The notes below the pieces were generated by a model. The model was given only the letters and a program-made list of their open reading frames with translations, did no database searches and was not told the DNA's origin. 64,000 nt of DNA from an uncultured Clostridia bacterium (GTDB taxonomy: Bacteria; Bacillota; Clostridia; Saccharofermentanales; Saccharofermentanaceae): positions 75,883 to 139,882 of the forward strand of contig CALEFT010000027.1 in NCBI GenBank assembly GCA_937876985.1. The letters run 5' to 3'. The number at the start of each line of letters is the position of its first letter. Positions within the stretch are counted from its first letter, which is position 1. Both the position numbers and the translations under genes were made by a program. Below are positions 50,407 through 58,783 of this stretch, piece by piece.

Positions 50407-50754
50407 TTATGTCGCATATATCATGCGGCCAAAGAAAAAGACATAACAGAAAACAGTGATTGTAGCAAAAACCAAAGCCAATATTATGTGCTTAGTTGTT
50501 AGCTTTGTGTTTTTCCGCTTAGCTGCAAGGATGGCAAGAACTACTTGAGTTATTGGTACAAGTGCAATGCCTACTAGGTGCACGAGCATTGCGATAACAA
50601 ATAGCAACATAAAAACTAATCCAAGGGTCTCGATTCTTAACTCATTACTGAATAAGCTTGCGAGTACGATAAATGGGAATAATGCCCAAATTGGCATCAG
50701 TTCTATTGCCCATGATATTCTTGTGATGATTTTAGATGCTTTCTCAAAACTCAT
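50407..50754 (-). CDS. Small multi-span membrane protein
   Basis: 115 residues from ATG 50754, with three hydrophobic segments: MPIWALFPFIVLASLFS, LGLVFMLLFVIAMLVHLVGI and HIILALVFATITVFCYVFFF. No family recognised. The start follows the GH26 stop by 1 base, so it is probably co-transcribed with it; the ribosome binding site is weak. The frame is open back to 50793, inside the GH26 gene. Confidence 0.6.
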   Translation of the reverse strand: MSFEKASKIITRISWAIELMPIWALFPFIVLASLFSNELRIETLGLVFMLLFVIAMLVHLVGIALVPITQVVLAILAAKRKNTKLTTKHIILALVFATITVFCYVFFFGRMIYAT

Positions 50755-50755
50755 A

Positions 50756-51853
50756 TTAGTTAGGTTCCTGTCCTGCGAGCAAGACGCGTTCATCGGATGC
50801 GAATTTTACGAAGTCGTCTACCATCTCGTGCTTAAAGTTTTCTGTCTGATATGGCACCCAGAACTGTCCTTCTGAGAAGTTTGCCCAAGTAAGTAGGTAT
50901 GCGATGCCAGATAGTGATTCCTTGGACATTACTGTGCTAAGCACCTGTGTGTACCAATCTGGAACCTTGTTGTGTGATGGTGCAAGACCCTCATAGTAGC
51001 CGTCGTCTGAACTATCGTCTAATGTACGAAGTCCAAGCTCTGTAACGGCGTAAATCTTTGAATGATTCTTGGCGCAGGAAGCAATTACGTCAATTGTAGT
51101 TGCTAGCTTGTCGAAAAATCCATCTCTCTTATGTGGACGGTCGTGATACAAATCTAGACCCATGATATCAATGTATTCGTCTCCTGGGTAGCGCGCCATG
51201 TAGTCCTTGAAATCAGTGAACGGACCATTAGGTGAGTATGCGAACAAGAAGCTTTGCACGCCTTGGTCCTTGGTTAGGTATTCGATTGTGTATCTGAATA
51301 ATTCAATGTATTCCTTGTTTGGCAAGTGCTCTGCACCCCACCAGAACCATGAGCCGTTATCCTCATGGAACGGACGGAAAATCATTGCAATTGGCTCATC
51401 ATTCTCATCGCGACACAAATTCGCGAACTTCGCAATTCTATCAAGGAAGCGAGTGTACTTCGCATTGAGGTCTCCGCCTGGCATAATGCGTGTACCAACG
51501 TTACCCTCTGTAATGTTTGGTGTGTAGTCAATATAGTCGTCTTCTCCAAGAGAGAAATTCGGCATATGCGAAGAAAGCGTAATAATGACACCCTGCTTGT
51601 CGAGGTTTTGAACCACCTTTACTGTGTCATCAAACTCGCCTTCGTAGCCACTAAAACTCAGCGTATCAACGCCAATTACCATTGGGTGCGCGCCCATAAT
51701 ATTCTTCACGTCAGACTCACTTCCGTCGTGCGCCTTGATGCTCACACCGAGGTGTCCAGCGTTTTGATGTCCAAACGCGAAGCCCTTGTATTCGGACAAA
51801 GCCTTGAGTCTTGCATATAATTTTTCTGCATTGTTGCTTCTTGTGTAAATCAT
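50756..51853 (-). CDS. Glycoside hydrolase family 26 (beta-mannanase-like), cytoplasmic
   Basis: 365 residues. MIFRPFHEDNGSWFWWGAEH holds the acid/base Glu of GH26 and AVTELGLRTLDD the nucleophile Glu; FGHQNAGHLG, GVDTLSFSGYEG and DIMGLDLYHD are other clan-A barrel strands. GH26 enzymes mostly cut beta-1,4-mannan. There is no signal peptide, so it would act on imported oligosaccharides. A purine-rich AAAAGGAGGGG precedes the ATG, and a GCTTTTCGAG element lies 20 bases further upstream. Confidence 0.85.
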   Translation of the reverse strand: MIYTRSNNAEKLYARLKALSEYKGFAFGHQNAGHLGVSIKAHDGSESDVKNIMGAHPMVIGVDTLSFSGYEGEFDDTVKVVQNLDKQGVIITLSSHMPNFSLGEDDYIDYTPNITEGNVGTRIMPGGDLNAKYTRFLDRIAKFANLCRDENDEPIAMIFRPFHEDNGSWFWWGAEHLPNKEYIELFRYTIEYLTKDQGVQSFLFAYSPNGPFTDFKDYMARYPGDEYIDIMGLDLYHDRPHKRDGFFDKLATTIDVIASCAKNHSKIYAVTELGLRTLDDSSDDGYYEGLAPSHNKVPDWYTQVLSTVMSKESLSGIAYLLTWANFSEGQFWVPYQTENFKHEMVDDFVKFASDERVLLAGQEPN

Positions 51854-51936
51854 TTTGCCCCTCCTTTTCGCCCTCGAAAAGCCTTAGAATTTACATACTA
51901 CAAACTCTTGTACAAACGCTAAACTTGCGTCCTAGA

Positions 51937-52944
51937 TTACTCCTTACGATATGGGAAATTCATTCCGCCTTTATCGTTCTTGCCGTCAAAGTCACCGAAC
52001 GGATCTTCGATGTCGGAGATGTCGCCGCCTAGGTGCTGTACTGCAGACAAAATCTCGTAGAACAAGTCGCGCTCGATAGAGTGCTGGTTGCGGTTTACAT
52101 AGCCCTTGAGCATTGGAATTGCGCGGCCGTCGCCATATTCTGCGAGACAAATAACTGCGTAAACCTTGTTTTCCATATAGCGGAAGCAGGTCTTGAGTGC
52201 TAGATAAATCTCTTCGCACTTTAGTTCCTCGCCGATGTTTGTTAGCATGATTGCTAGATCCTCGTATGGGCCAGTAAGGCCGTCATCCTTATGCGCCTCG
52301 AGTCTTGCGATAATTGCGTCGCGGCTAATAGTTGGGAACGACACGATGTATTGTCTAATGGAGTCTGCCACGAACTCGTGTGTCATTGCGTACTCGGTAA
52401 ATCGGTCCAAAACCGCCTCTACAAAAGACGCGTCCTTGAGTTTTGCAAGGAGAATCAAGGCATAATTTACTTTCTTGAATTCCATCTCGAAAAGCTTATC
52501 TTCATCCTTAAGCTCTTCTTCTACCCAAGCTGCATCGCCAATAGTCTTAGCGCACATCATTTGAATCTTGCGGTAGGAGTCGTCATCCTTTTCGGAAGCG
52601 ACTACAAGTGCTTCGTAGAGGGAAGCTGGTGCGTCGTTGTCAATTTCGGTTGCGCAATATTCTAGGATTTCCATGAGTTCGTCAATAGAAATTCCAAGGA
52701 ACCATTCGCGCATGGACTCGCCATCAAGCTCTTCCATCTCGAGGTCCTGAATTGCCTCAATTTCCTCATTCGCGTCGGCCATTACAGCGGAAATCAAAGC
52801 CTCCTCGCCAGACATCACGTCCTCGCCATTTTCTACAAACTCGTCGAGCTGACCCGACTCCATAACTGCATCTATTTTCTGATCTAGTACAAGCGCACAA
52901 ATCTCGTCGTACTTCTTGAGCGCCTTAATGATTGACTCCTGCAT
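51937..52944 (-). CDS. HEAT-like repeat protein of unknown function
   Basis: 335 residues, acidic, no signal peptide. Repeated helical pairs (FEMEFKKVNYALILLAKLKD, FVEAVLDRFTEYAMTHEFVA, VYAVICLAEYGDGRAIPML) suggest a HEAT/ARM-type solenoid used for protein binding. The C-terminus is charged and low in complexity (DPFGDFDGKNDKGG). AGGTAAG lies upstream of the ATG. Partner unknown. Confidence 0.65.
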   Translation of the reverse strand: MQESIIKALKKYDEICALVLDQKIDAVMESGQLDEFVENGEDVMSGEEALISAVMADANEEIEAIQDLEMEELDGESMREWFLGISIDELMEILEYCATEIDNDAPASLYEALVVASEKDDDSYRKIQMMCAKTIGDAAWVEEELKDEDKLFEMEFKKVNYALILLAKLKDASFVEAVLDRFTEYAMTHEFVADSIRQYIVSFPTISRDAIIARLEAHKDDGLTGPYEDLAIMLTNIGEELKCEEIYLALKTCFRYMENKVYAVICLAEYGDGRAIPMLKGYVNRNQHSIERDLFYEILSAVQHLGGDISDIEDPFGDFDGKNDKGGMNFPYRKE

Positions 52945-53002
52945 CTTCTTACCTCCAAGCCTATGTAATTTCTGCTCGCCCTATTTTACACGAAGCAAAA
53001 GA

Positions 53003-53131
53003 TTATCCATAGTAAAAAAATTGTGGCGTTGTTGCCATCATGATAAGCGCACTAAGCGCTGAAACTACCATGACTACCAGCAAAATAATCGCTAGCACTT
53101 TAATCGCATATGACTTATTTGTAAACCTCAT
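53003..53131 (-). CDS. 42-residue single-span membrane protein downstream of htrA
   Basis: A small frame with ATG 53131 and TAA 53003. The sequence starts MRFTNKSYAIKVLAIILLVV and continues through a hydrophobic helix to TPQFFYYG. TAGGAGGG lies at ideal distance before the ATG and the gene begins 18 bases after the htrA stop, so translation is likely. Such one-helix proteins next to membrane proteases often modulate them or are their substrates; no homologue is known to me. Confidence 0.6.
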   Translation of the reverse strand: MRFTNKSYAIKVLAIILLVVMVVSALSALIMMATTPQFFYYG

Positions 53132-53149
53132 AACAAGCCCTCCTAACAA

Positions 53150-54514
53150 TTAATATCCTTCTCTGCTGTCTCCTACTATGAGCGAGATGTCCATCTCCAC
53201 TCCATCGCGGATAATCGAGAAAATCAACTCGTCTCCAACCGAGCTTGCATCTCTAACGACAATAATATCATCAGAATGCTCAATTGAAACTCCATCTATC
53301 TCAACAATTTGGTCACCAATTCGAAGACCAGCTCGCTCTCCAGGTCCATCTGGCTCAAGCTCATAAATGAACACTCCTTCCGTCGAACCGAGGAAATAGT
53401 CTCCGCCAACCTCGCGCACCGTCACGCCAAGGTATGGTCTATCCGCCACATATCCGTGCTGAATAATCGACTCTATTACAGAGCGAATCGAGTTGATTGG
53501 AATCGCAAAACCAACACCCTCCGCAGTCGCAATCTTTGAATTAATCACGCCGACAACCTCGCCAAAGGAATTGATTAGCGGACCGCCGCTGTTACCAGTA
53601 TTTACCGACGCGTCTGTCTGTATGAGCGTCATCATATATCCGTTGCTGTTGATGCTTCTGTTCGTACCGGAAATCACGCCTGCCGTCACCGTGCCCTCGA
53701 ACGTTCCGAGTGGATTTCCAATCGCTACTGCAAGCTCACCGTTTTGCAAAAGGTCCGAATCGCCTAGCACAACCGTCTCGAAAAGCACCGCTACGCCATT
53801 ATCAACAAATGGCTCGATTTTCAATACCGCGATGTCCGTTCTCTCATCTGCTCCAACGAGTGTTGCCTCGAAGTTCTCCTCGAAGCCAGGAACTCCAACA
53901 AAAATACCGTCATGCTCCGCAGTTACTACGTGCGCATTCGTTACAATATAGCCATCGTTAGTGATGATGAAGCCAGAGCCTGCGCCTACCGTAGTATGCT
54001 CTCTTGCCTCATTAAGCGTAGTCAGATATATCGACACTGTCGCTGGGCTAACCTCCTCAGCAATCTCTACAATACTAAGTGTTGGCTTATTGGGATCATA
54101 GACAGAAGCCGCTTGTTCTAGCGAGAAATGTGGGTCTGTTACAATCTGTACTTGCTCACCATTTTCTATCAAGCCTTGGCTAGTTCCTTCTAGTTCTTCT
54201 GCTTCTTTACTAGCCATGTATTCTCTATATTCAATAAAAGACTGAATACCAAGATTCGTCTCGCCCTGTATCAATTTCAAGATGAAAGCTGACTGTATCA
54301 TTGTAAATACTAGCAACGCCACAAAAAGACAATACATCACAATGAAGCCCGGCTTAAAGACCTTCTCTACATCGCTTTTGTCCTTTGCTTCTTTTGCCTT
54401 CTTTCTCTCTTCCTTGCGAAGCTCTCTTAGCTCGCGCTTGCTTAGTGGCGCTTCTTCCTTGACTTCTTCGCCTGTCACAGCATTATTTACTTCATTTTCT
54501 CTATCTTCAATCAT
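53150..54514 (-). CDS. htrA: HtrA/DegP-like membrane-anchored serine protease
   Basis: 454 residues. A charged cytoplasmic N-terminus of about 55 residues (KRELRELRKEERKKAKEAKD) is followed by one membrane segment (VMYCLFVALLVFTMIQSAFI), a trypsin-like domain with TNAHVV (His), DIAVLKIE (Asp) and GNSGGPL (Ser), and a C-terminal PDZ domain (GERAGLRIGDQIVEIDGV). It degrades or refolds damaged proteins at the outer membrane face. The start overlaps the end of yigZ by 8 bases; the operon is NUDIX, yigZ, htrA, small membrane protein. Confidence 0.93.
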   Translation of the reverse strand: MIEDRENEVNNAVTGEEVKEEAPLSKRELRELRKEERKKAKEAKDKSDVEKVFKPGFIVMYCLFVALLVFTMIQSAFILKLIQGETNLGIQSFIEYREYMASKEAEELEGTSQGLIENGEQVQIVTDPHFSLEQAASVYDPNKPTLSIVEIAEEVSPATVSIYLTTLNEAREHTTVGAGSGFIITNDGYIVTNAHVVTAEHDGIFVGVPGFEENFEATLVGADERTDIAVLKIEPFVDNGVAVLFETVVLGDSDLLQNGELAVAIGNPLGTFEGTVTAGVISGTNRSINSNGYMMTLIQTDASVNTGNSGGPLINSFGEVVGVINSKIATAEGVGFAIPINSIRSVIESIIQHGYVADRPYLGVTVREVGGDYFLGSTEGVFIYELEPDGPGERAGLRIGDQIVEIDGVSIEHSDDIIVVRDASSVGDELIFSIIRDGVEMDISLIVGDSREGY

Positions 54515-55181
54515 CTTCTACCTCTTCGTCTTCTACGTTATCTATCGCAATATTGACTACGCTACTTGGTGCCTCTATCTCCTCTAGCTTAATTGGCTCT
54601 ACTCTGCCATTTGAGCGATTGACAATGAAATCTACAAACTCTTCACCCTTATATGAAGGGATCAAACAATATGCTATTACACCTGCTCCGTATTCAATAT
54701 TCTCTATTAGATAATCGTTTGTTCGTATGTCATAGATAAGCTTCTCGCTCATCTTGTAATCCACTTCGACTGCAAATCTAATGCACATCTCTAGTGTCAT
54801 CGGGTTTGCCTCTCTGACTGCCAAAGCTGCCGCCTTGGTATAGGCTCTAATAAGTCCACCCTTACCTAATAATATGCCTCCGAAATACCTCGTCACAACA
54901 ACTGCCGCGTCAGTAATGTCATTCTTCGTAAGCACCGACAAAACCGGAAGTCCCCCAGTGCCAGAAGGTTCACCGTCGTCGCTATATTTCTGCATCAAGA
55001 CTTCGCCCTTCACAATCCACGCATATACGTTGTGTCTCGCATCCGGGTATTTGCGACGAATCTCGTCGACAAACTCCATCGCTTCTTCGGCACTATTTAC
55101 AGGCTTAGCATTCGCGATAAAAACCGACTTCTTGACCTCATAGCTCTCTTCTGCAGCATTTGACAGAGTAATCCTAGACAT
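54507..55181 (-). CDS. yigZ: YigZ/IMPACT family protein
   Basis: 224 residues. KSVFIANAKPVNSAEEAM, QKYSDDGEPSGTGGLPVL and VVVTRYFGGILLGKGGLIRA are the UPF0029 signature, followed by the ferredoxin-like C-terminal domain. The relative in eukaryotes (IMPACT) regulates translation control kinases; the bacterial role is not settled. An acidic tail (EDEEVEDD) ends the protein. Its start shares a base with the end of the NUDIX gene and its stop lies inside htrA. Confidence 0.9.
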   Translation of the reverse strand: MSRITLSNAAEESYEVKKSVFIANAKPVNSAEEAMEFVDEIRRKYPDARHNVYAWIVKGEVLMQKYSDDGEPSGTGGLPVLSVLTKNDITDAAVVVTRYFGGILLGKGGLIRAYTKAAALAVREANPMTLEMCIRFAVEVDYKMSEKLIYDIRTNDYLIENIEYGAGVIAYCLIPSYKGEEFVDFIVNRSNGRVEPIKLEEIEAPSSVVNIAIDNVEDEEVEDD

Positions 55182-55600
55182 TATTTAAGCTCCTTGTAGC
55201 GCTGATAGCTCACCATCAGAAGCGAACGGTCCTGACTATAAGTAATCGCCTTCATCGCGTCCTCAATTGGCACAAACTTCGCATCAATAACACCCGTGCC
55301 ATCCTCAAAAGACAGCTTCACCTTATCAGAATCCGCGTGCATCACAAACCACGAAATATTATTGTGCACAGGCTTTTGCCTAGTGATAGAGTAGTACTCG
55401 TAGTTCGTCTTGCCAGAAGGTGCCAAAATCGTAGCCTCTACACCCGACTCGACCTTCACCCTGTCGAGCGCCACCTGCTTATCTTTCCCACCGGCGCGAA
55501 TAACTCCCTTCGGAAAAGCCCACTCGTGCTTATCATTGCAAACAATAAGAACATTGTCCTCACAAAAAACAATTCCACCAGCGCAATTACGAACTATCAT
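55181..55600 (-). CDS. NUDIX-fold protein with degenerate Nudix box
   Basis: 139 residues. The fold is recognisable from GGIVFCEDNVLIVCNDKHEWAF and WFVMHADSDKVKLSFEDG, but the Nudix box reads GGKDKQVALDRVKVESGV where GX5EX7REUXEEXGU is expected; the leading Glu and the REUxE core are missing, leaving only one Glu of the metal site. Pyrophosphohydrolase activity is therefore doubtful, and binding or regulation is possible. It is the first gene of the yigZ-htrA operon. Confidence 0.75.
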   Translation of the reverse strand: MIVRNCAGGIVFCEDNVLIVCNDKHEWAFPKGVIRAGGKDKQVALDRVKVESGVEATILAPSGKTNYEYYSITRQKPVHNNISWFVMHADSDKVKLSFEDGTGVIDAKFVPIEDAMKAITYSQDRSLLMVSYQRYKELK

Positions 55601-55643
55601 CTACATTCTCCCTAATCTAAGAATTGGCTCGCCTTATCCCTTA

Positions 55644-55662
55644 CCGCCCTCTCTCGAAAAGC
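55644..55662 (-). repeat. GCTTTTCGAGAGAGGGCGG element, copy upstream of the NUDIX gene
   Basis: This 19-base sequence on the minus strand is identical to the plus-strand copy at 57319-57337. It lies 44 bases before the NUDIX start. Confidence 0.8.
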
Positions 55663-55721
55663 ATCAGCAAATTAAACTTAACCATTCCAATTTTACCACA
55701 CAAATCATGTGAAGATGCATA

Positions 55722-55749
55722 TTGACCAAAACATCTTTGCAATTATAAT
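55722..55749 (+). promoter_or_regulatory. Promoter of the DUF4015 gene
   Basis: TTGACC, 16 bases, TATAAT. It places the transcript start near 55756, which decides for the start codon at 55844 rather than the open frame reaching 55709. Confidence 0.6.
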
Positions 55750-55843
55750 GTATATTATTATTAGTGTAATAATAGAGGCAATCGTAGTGTACACTATTTG
55801 TTCACTCGTTTGTACAACTAATTGGAGTGTTATTGGAGTATTT

Positions 55844-57268
55844 ATGATTAACAATTCTAACTACAGCTATAAGCCACCAAAGCGCGGCCCTAGTCGTAAG
55901 AATCGAAGCGGCGCAATCGGCATCAACGGTGCCGGCACTGGCAGATATAATAGCAGCAAGCCGCCACTTCTTTCCAATCAAACGTTACGTCTTCTGATAG
56001 TGATTTTGTCGCTATGCGCGCTTCTTTTCGGAGGGGTCTTGCTATGCGGATATATGTACAGAATTGTTTCTGGCACAACAGACAAAATGGCTATGCAAAT
56101 TGGACCTGTCGTACACACTCCAACTCCAACCTTGTCACCAACGCCAACTCTTAGCCCAACGCCGACGCCTATCGTGATTCCGGAGCTTCTTGAAGTTAAC
56201 CCAATTGTCGAGAATTATTTTGGTCCGCTACCAGTTGCTGAGAGCATTGAGATGGTTAATCGCCGCGAAGTGCACGGCATTTATCTTGGCCCTGCTGAGA
56301 ATCTTGAGGCGAGCATCGAGCTTGCGAACAATTCCGACATCAATGCTTTTGTTATTGACTTGAAGGAAAGCTGGGGCATCTACTACAACACGAGTAACGC
56401 ACTTGCTCTTGAGCAAGGCTATGTCGTTCCGCAGTACGACCTTGCTAGCGTTGTCGAACAATGCCACGAGAATGACATTTGGGTAATTGGTCGAATCGTA
56501 TGTTTCAAGGATCCGGTTCTTGCAAGCAATTGTCCAGATAGAGCGATTTGTGATAGCACAGGCGAGCCACTTTTCTTCTGGAACGAGGGTTCCGAGGCAT
56601 TCATCAGCCCTTACGATTCGCGCAACTGGGACTACTTAATTGAGCTTGCAATCGAAGCAATTAACATGGGCGTTGACGAGATACAGTTCGACTATGTTCG
56701 TTTCCCAACTGGCTCGTCGACTAGTGAGCAGGCCCCATATTATGGAATCGATTCGGAGGTTCCAACGAGAGCCGAGGCTATTAATCGTTTCTTGCAAACT
56801 GCAAGAATTCGCATACAAGACGAGTACGGCGTGCCAGTGTCCGCGGATATTTTTGGTATCGCTGTATCAAGTAGCCTCGACGGAGACATATTAGGACAAG
56901 ACTGGGCAACAGTTGGACTAACACAGGTAGACTCACTTTGTCCTATGATTTATCCATCGCACTATGCGCTCGGCACCATGATGAACGGCACGGTTTACGA
57001 TAAGCCGGACCTAAATCCATATGGCATCATGTACGACGCGTTAACGATTGGTTCGCAGTATCATTTCCAGGACGGTTATAGTGTTGTGCGTCCATATTGC
57101 CAGGCCTTCACTGCAAGCTATATTGGTTCGGGCAATTACATGGTATATGACTATAATGCAATCAACGATCAGATTCGTGCTATACAAGACGCTGGACTTA
57201 GCGAATTCATTCTCTGGAACGCCGGATACGAGTATCCACAAGGAAACTATGGCGGCAACAATGGATAA
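55844..57268 (+). CDS. Membrane-anchored DUF4015 (putative glycoside hydrolase)
   Basis: 474 residues from ATG 55844 (TTGGAG upstream). A basic N-terminus (KPPKRGPSRKNRSG), one membrane segment (LLIVILSLCALLFGGVLLCG), a Pro/Thr/Ser linker (TPTPTLSPTPTLSPTPTP), then a TIM-barrel DUF4015 domain: VHGIYLGP, NAFVIDLKESWGIYY, VDEIQFDYVRFPT, PVSADIFGIAVSS and SLCPMIYPSHYA. Members are predicted glycosidases acting outside the cell; the substrate is unknown. Asp and Glu residues in FDYVRFP and DLKES are candidate catalytic groups. Confidence 0.83.
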   Translation: MINNSNYSYKPPKRGPSRKNRSGAIGINGAGTGRYNSSKPPLLSNQTLRLLIVILSLCALLFGGVLLCGYMYRIVSGTTDKMAMQIGPVVHTPTPTLSPTPTLSPTPTPIVIPELLEVNPIVENYFGPLPVAESIEMVNRREVHGIYLGPAENLEASIELANNSDINAFVIDLKESWGIYYNTSNALALEQGYVVPQYDLASVVEQCHENDIWVIGRIVCFKDPVLASNCPDRAICDSTGEPLFFWNEGSEAFISPYDSRNWDYLIELAIEAINMGVDEIQFDYVRFPTGSSTSEQAPYYGIDSEVPTRAEAINRFLQTARIRIQDEYGVPVSADIFGIAVSSSLDGDILGQDWATVGLTQVDSLCPMIYPSHYALGTMMNGTVYDKPDLNPYGIMYDALTIGSQYHFQDGYSVVRPYCQAFTASYIGSGNYMVYDYNAINDQIRAIQDAGLSEFILWNAGYEYPQGNYGGNNG

Positions 57269-57318
57269 ATGAACTGATGACAAAATCATCCTTTGAGCTT
57301 TGGGTTTGAAGGGCTCTC

Positions 57319-57337
57319 GCTTTTCGAGAGAGGGCGG
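57319..57337 (+). repeat. GCTTTTCGAGAGAGGGCGG element, copy upstream of serS
   Basis: Identical, in opposite orientation, to 55644-55662. Its left flank CTCTCG also pairs with CGAGAG to form a small hairpin. Confidence 0.8.
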
Positions 57338-57356
57338 GCAAGATTAGCTAGAAAGA

Positions 57357-57385
57357 TTGAATTTTGAAGGCAAAAAGAATAGAAT
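57357..57385 (+). promoter_or_regulatory. Probable promoter of serS
   Basis: TTGAAT, 17 bases, TAGAAT, 30 bases before the serS start. The leader is too short for a T-box. Confidence 0.5.
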
Positions 57386-57414
57386 ATACAAGATTTTAAT
57401 TTGGGAGGCAGACT

Positions 57415-58707
57415 ATGCTAGACATTAAGTTTCTCCGCGCAAATCCGGAGATTGTAAAAGAGAACATCAAGAAGAAGTTCCAGGACGATAAGCTTCCGCT
57501 CGTTGACGAAGTTATCGCGCTAGACAAGGAATACCGCGAGGCAAAGACTTCCGCAGAGCAGCTAAGAAGCCAGCGCAACTCCATCTCTAAGAAGATTGGA
57601 TTTTTGATGGCGCAGGGCCAGAAGGACGAGGCAGAGAAGGCGAAGGCAGAGGTTTCCGCTATGGCAGCTGAGCTTGAAGCACTTTCCGTTAAGGAAGTCG
57701 AGCTCGAAGCTGAAATTCGCAAGATTATGCTCATCATCCCAAACATCATTGACGACACAGTACCACTTGGTAAGGACGACAGCGAGAACGTAGAGCTTGA
57801 GCGCTTTGGCGAGCCAGTAGTTCCTGCTTTTGAGATTCCATACCATGTAGACATCATGGAGAAGCTAGACGGAATCGACCTCGATAGTGCACGCCAGACA
57901 TCAGGAAACGGCTTCTACTACTTGAAGGGCGATATCGCTAGACTACACTCCGCAATCCTCTCATATGCAAGAGACTTCATGATTGACCGCGGGTTTACAT
58001 ATTACATCCCACCATTCATGATTCGTTCAAGCGTAGTAGATGGCGTTATGTCCTTCTCTGAGATGGAGAACATGATGTACAAGATTGAGGGCGAGGACCT
58101 CTACTTGATTGGAACATCAGAACACTCCATGATCGGAAAGTTCATCAACACAATGCTCGACGAGAAGTCACTACCACAGGCTTTGACATCCTACTCACCT
58201 TGCTTCCGTAAGGAAGTTGGCGCACACGGAATTGAAGAGCGTGGCGTATATAGAATTCACCAGTTCGAAAAGCAGGAGATGATCGTAGTTTGTAAGCCAG
58301 AAGAATCACCAGAGTGGTTCGTAAAGCTTTACACAAACTCAGTAGACTTCTTTAGAACACTAGACATTCCAGTTCGTACACTTGAGTGCTGCTCAGGCGA
58401 CCTTGCTGACCTCAAGGTAAAGAGCGTAGACGTAGAGGCATGGTCACCACGTCAGCAAAAGTATTTCGAGGTTGGCTCTTGTTCTAATCTTGGAGACGCA
58501 CAGTCTCGTAGACTTGGTATCCGTGTAAAGAACAAGGAGACAGGAAACTACTTACCACACACTCTCAACAATACAGTAGTTGCTCCACCACGTATGCTCA
58601 TCGCTTTCCTCGAAAACAACTTAAACGAAGACGGTAGCATTCGTATCCCAGAAGCACTTCGCATGTACATGGGTGGCAAGTCTGTAATCGAAGTTCCACA
58701 GAAGTAA
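57415..58707 (+). CDS. serS: Seryl-tRNA synthetase
   Basis: 430 residues. N-terminal tRNA-binding coiled coil (about 30-105), then the class II catalytic domain: TSEHSMIGKF (motif near the active site), FRKEVGAHGIEERGVYRIHQ is motif 2, and NTVVAPPRMLIAFLENN is motif 3. It charges tRNA-Ser. GGGAGG precedes the ATG. Confidence 0.96.
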   Translation: MLDIKFLRANPEIVKENIKKKFQDDKLPLVDEVIALDKEYREAKTSAEQLRSQRNSISKKIGFLMAQGQKDEAEKAKAEVSAMAAELEALSVKEVELEAEIRKIMLIIPNIIDDTVPLGKDDSENVELERFGEPVVPAFEIPYHVDIMEKLDGIDLDSARQTSGNGFYYLKGDIARLHSAILSYARDFMIDRGFTYYIPPFMIRSSVVDGVMSFSEMENMMYKIEGEDLYLIGTSEHSMIGKFINTMLDEKSLPQALTSYSPCFRKEVGAHGIEERGVYRIHQFEKQEMIVVCKPEESPEWFVKLYTNSVDFFRTLDIPVRTLECCSGDLADLKVKSVDVEAWSPRQQKYFEVGSCSNLGDAQSRRLGIRVKNKETGNYLPHTLNNTVVAPPRMLIAFLENNLNEDGSIRIPEALRMYMGGKSVIEVPQK

Positions 58708-58737
58708 AGCATATATATAATTAAACAAAATGATAGA

Positions 58738-58774
58738 CTCATATAGAAATTCATTCTCTGAACTTTTATATGAG
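58738..58774 (+). terminator. Hairpin between convergent serS and membrane protein gene
   Basis: CTCATATA and TATATGAG over a 21-base loop, then CCTATTTTATTA. It may act in both directions. Confidence 0.55.
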
Positions 58775-58783
58775 CCTATTTTA

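Noticed and set aside
57269..57414. T-box riboswitch before serS
   Set aside because: The leader after the likely promoter is only about 25-30 bases and no T-box core sequence was seen.
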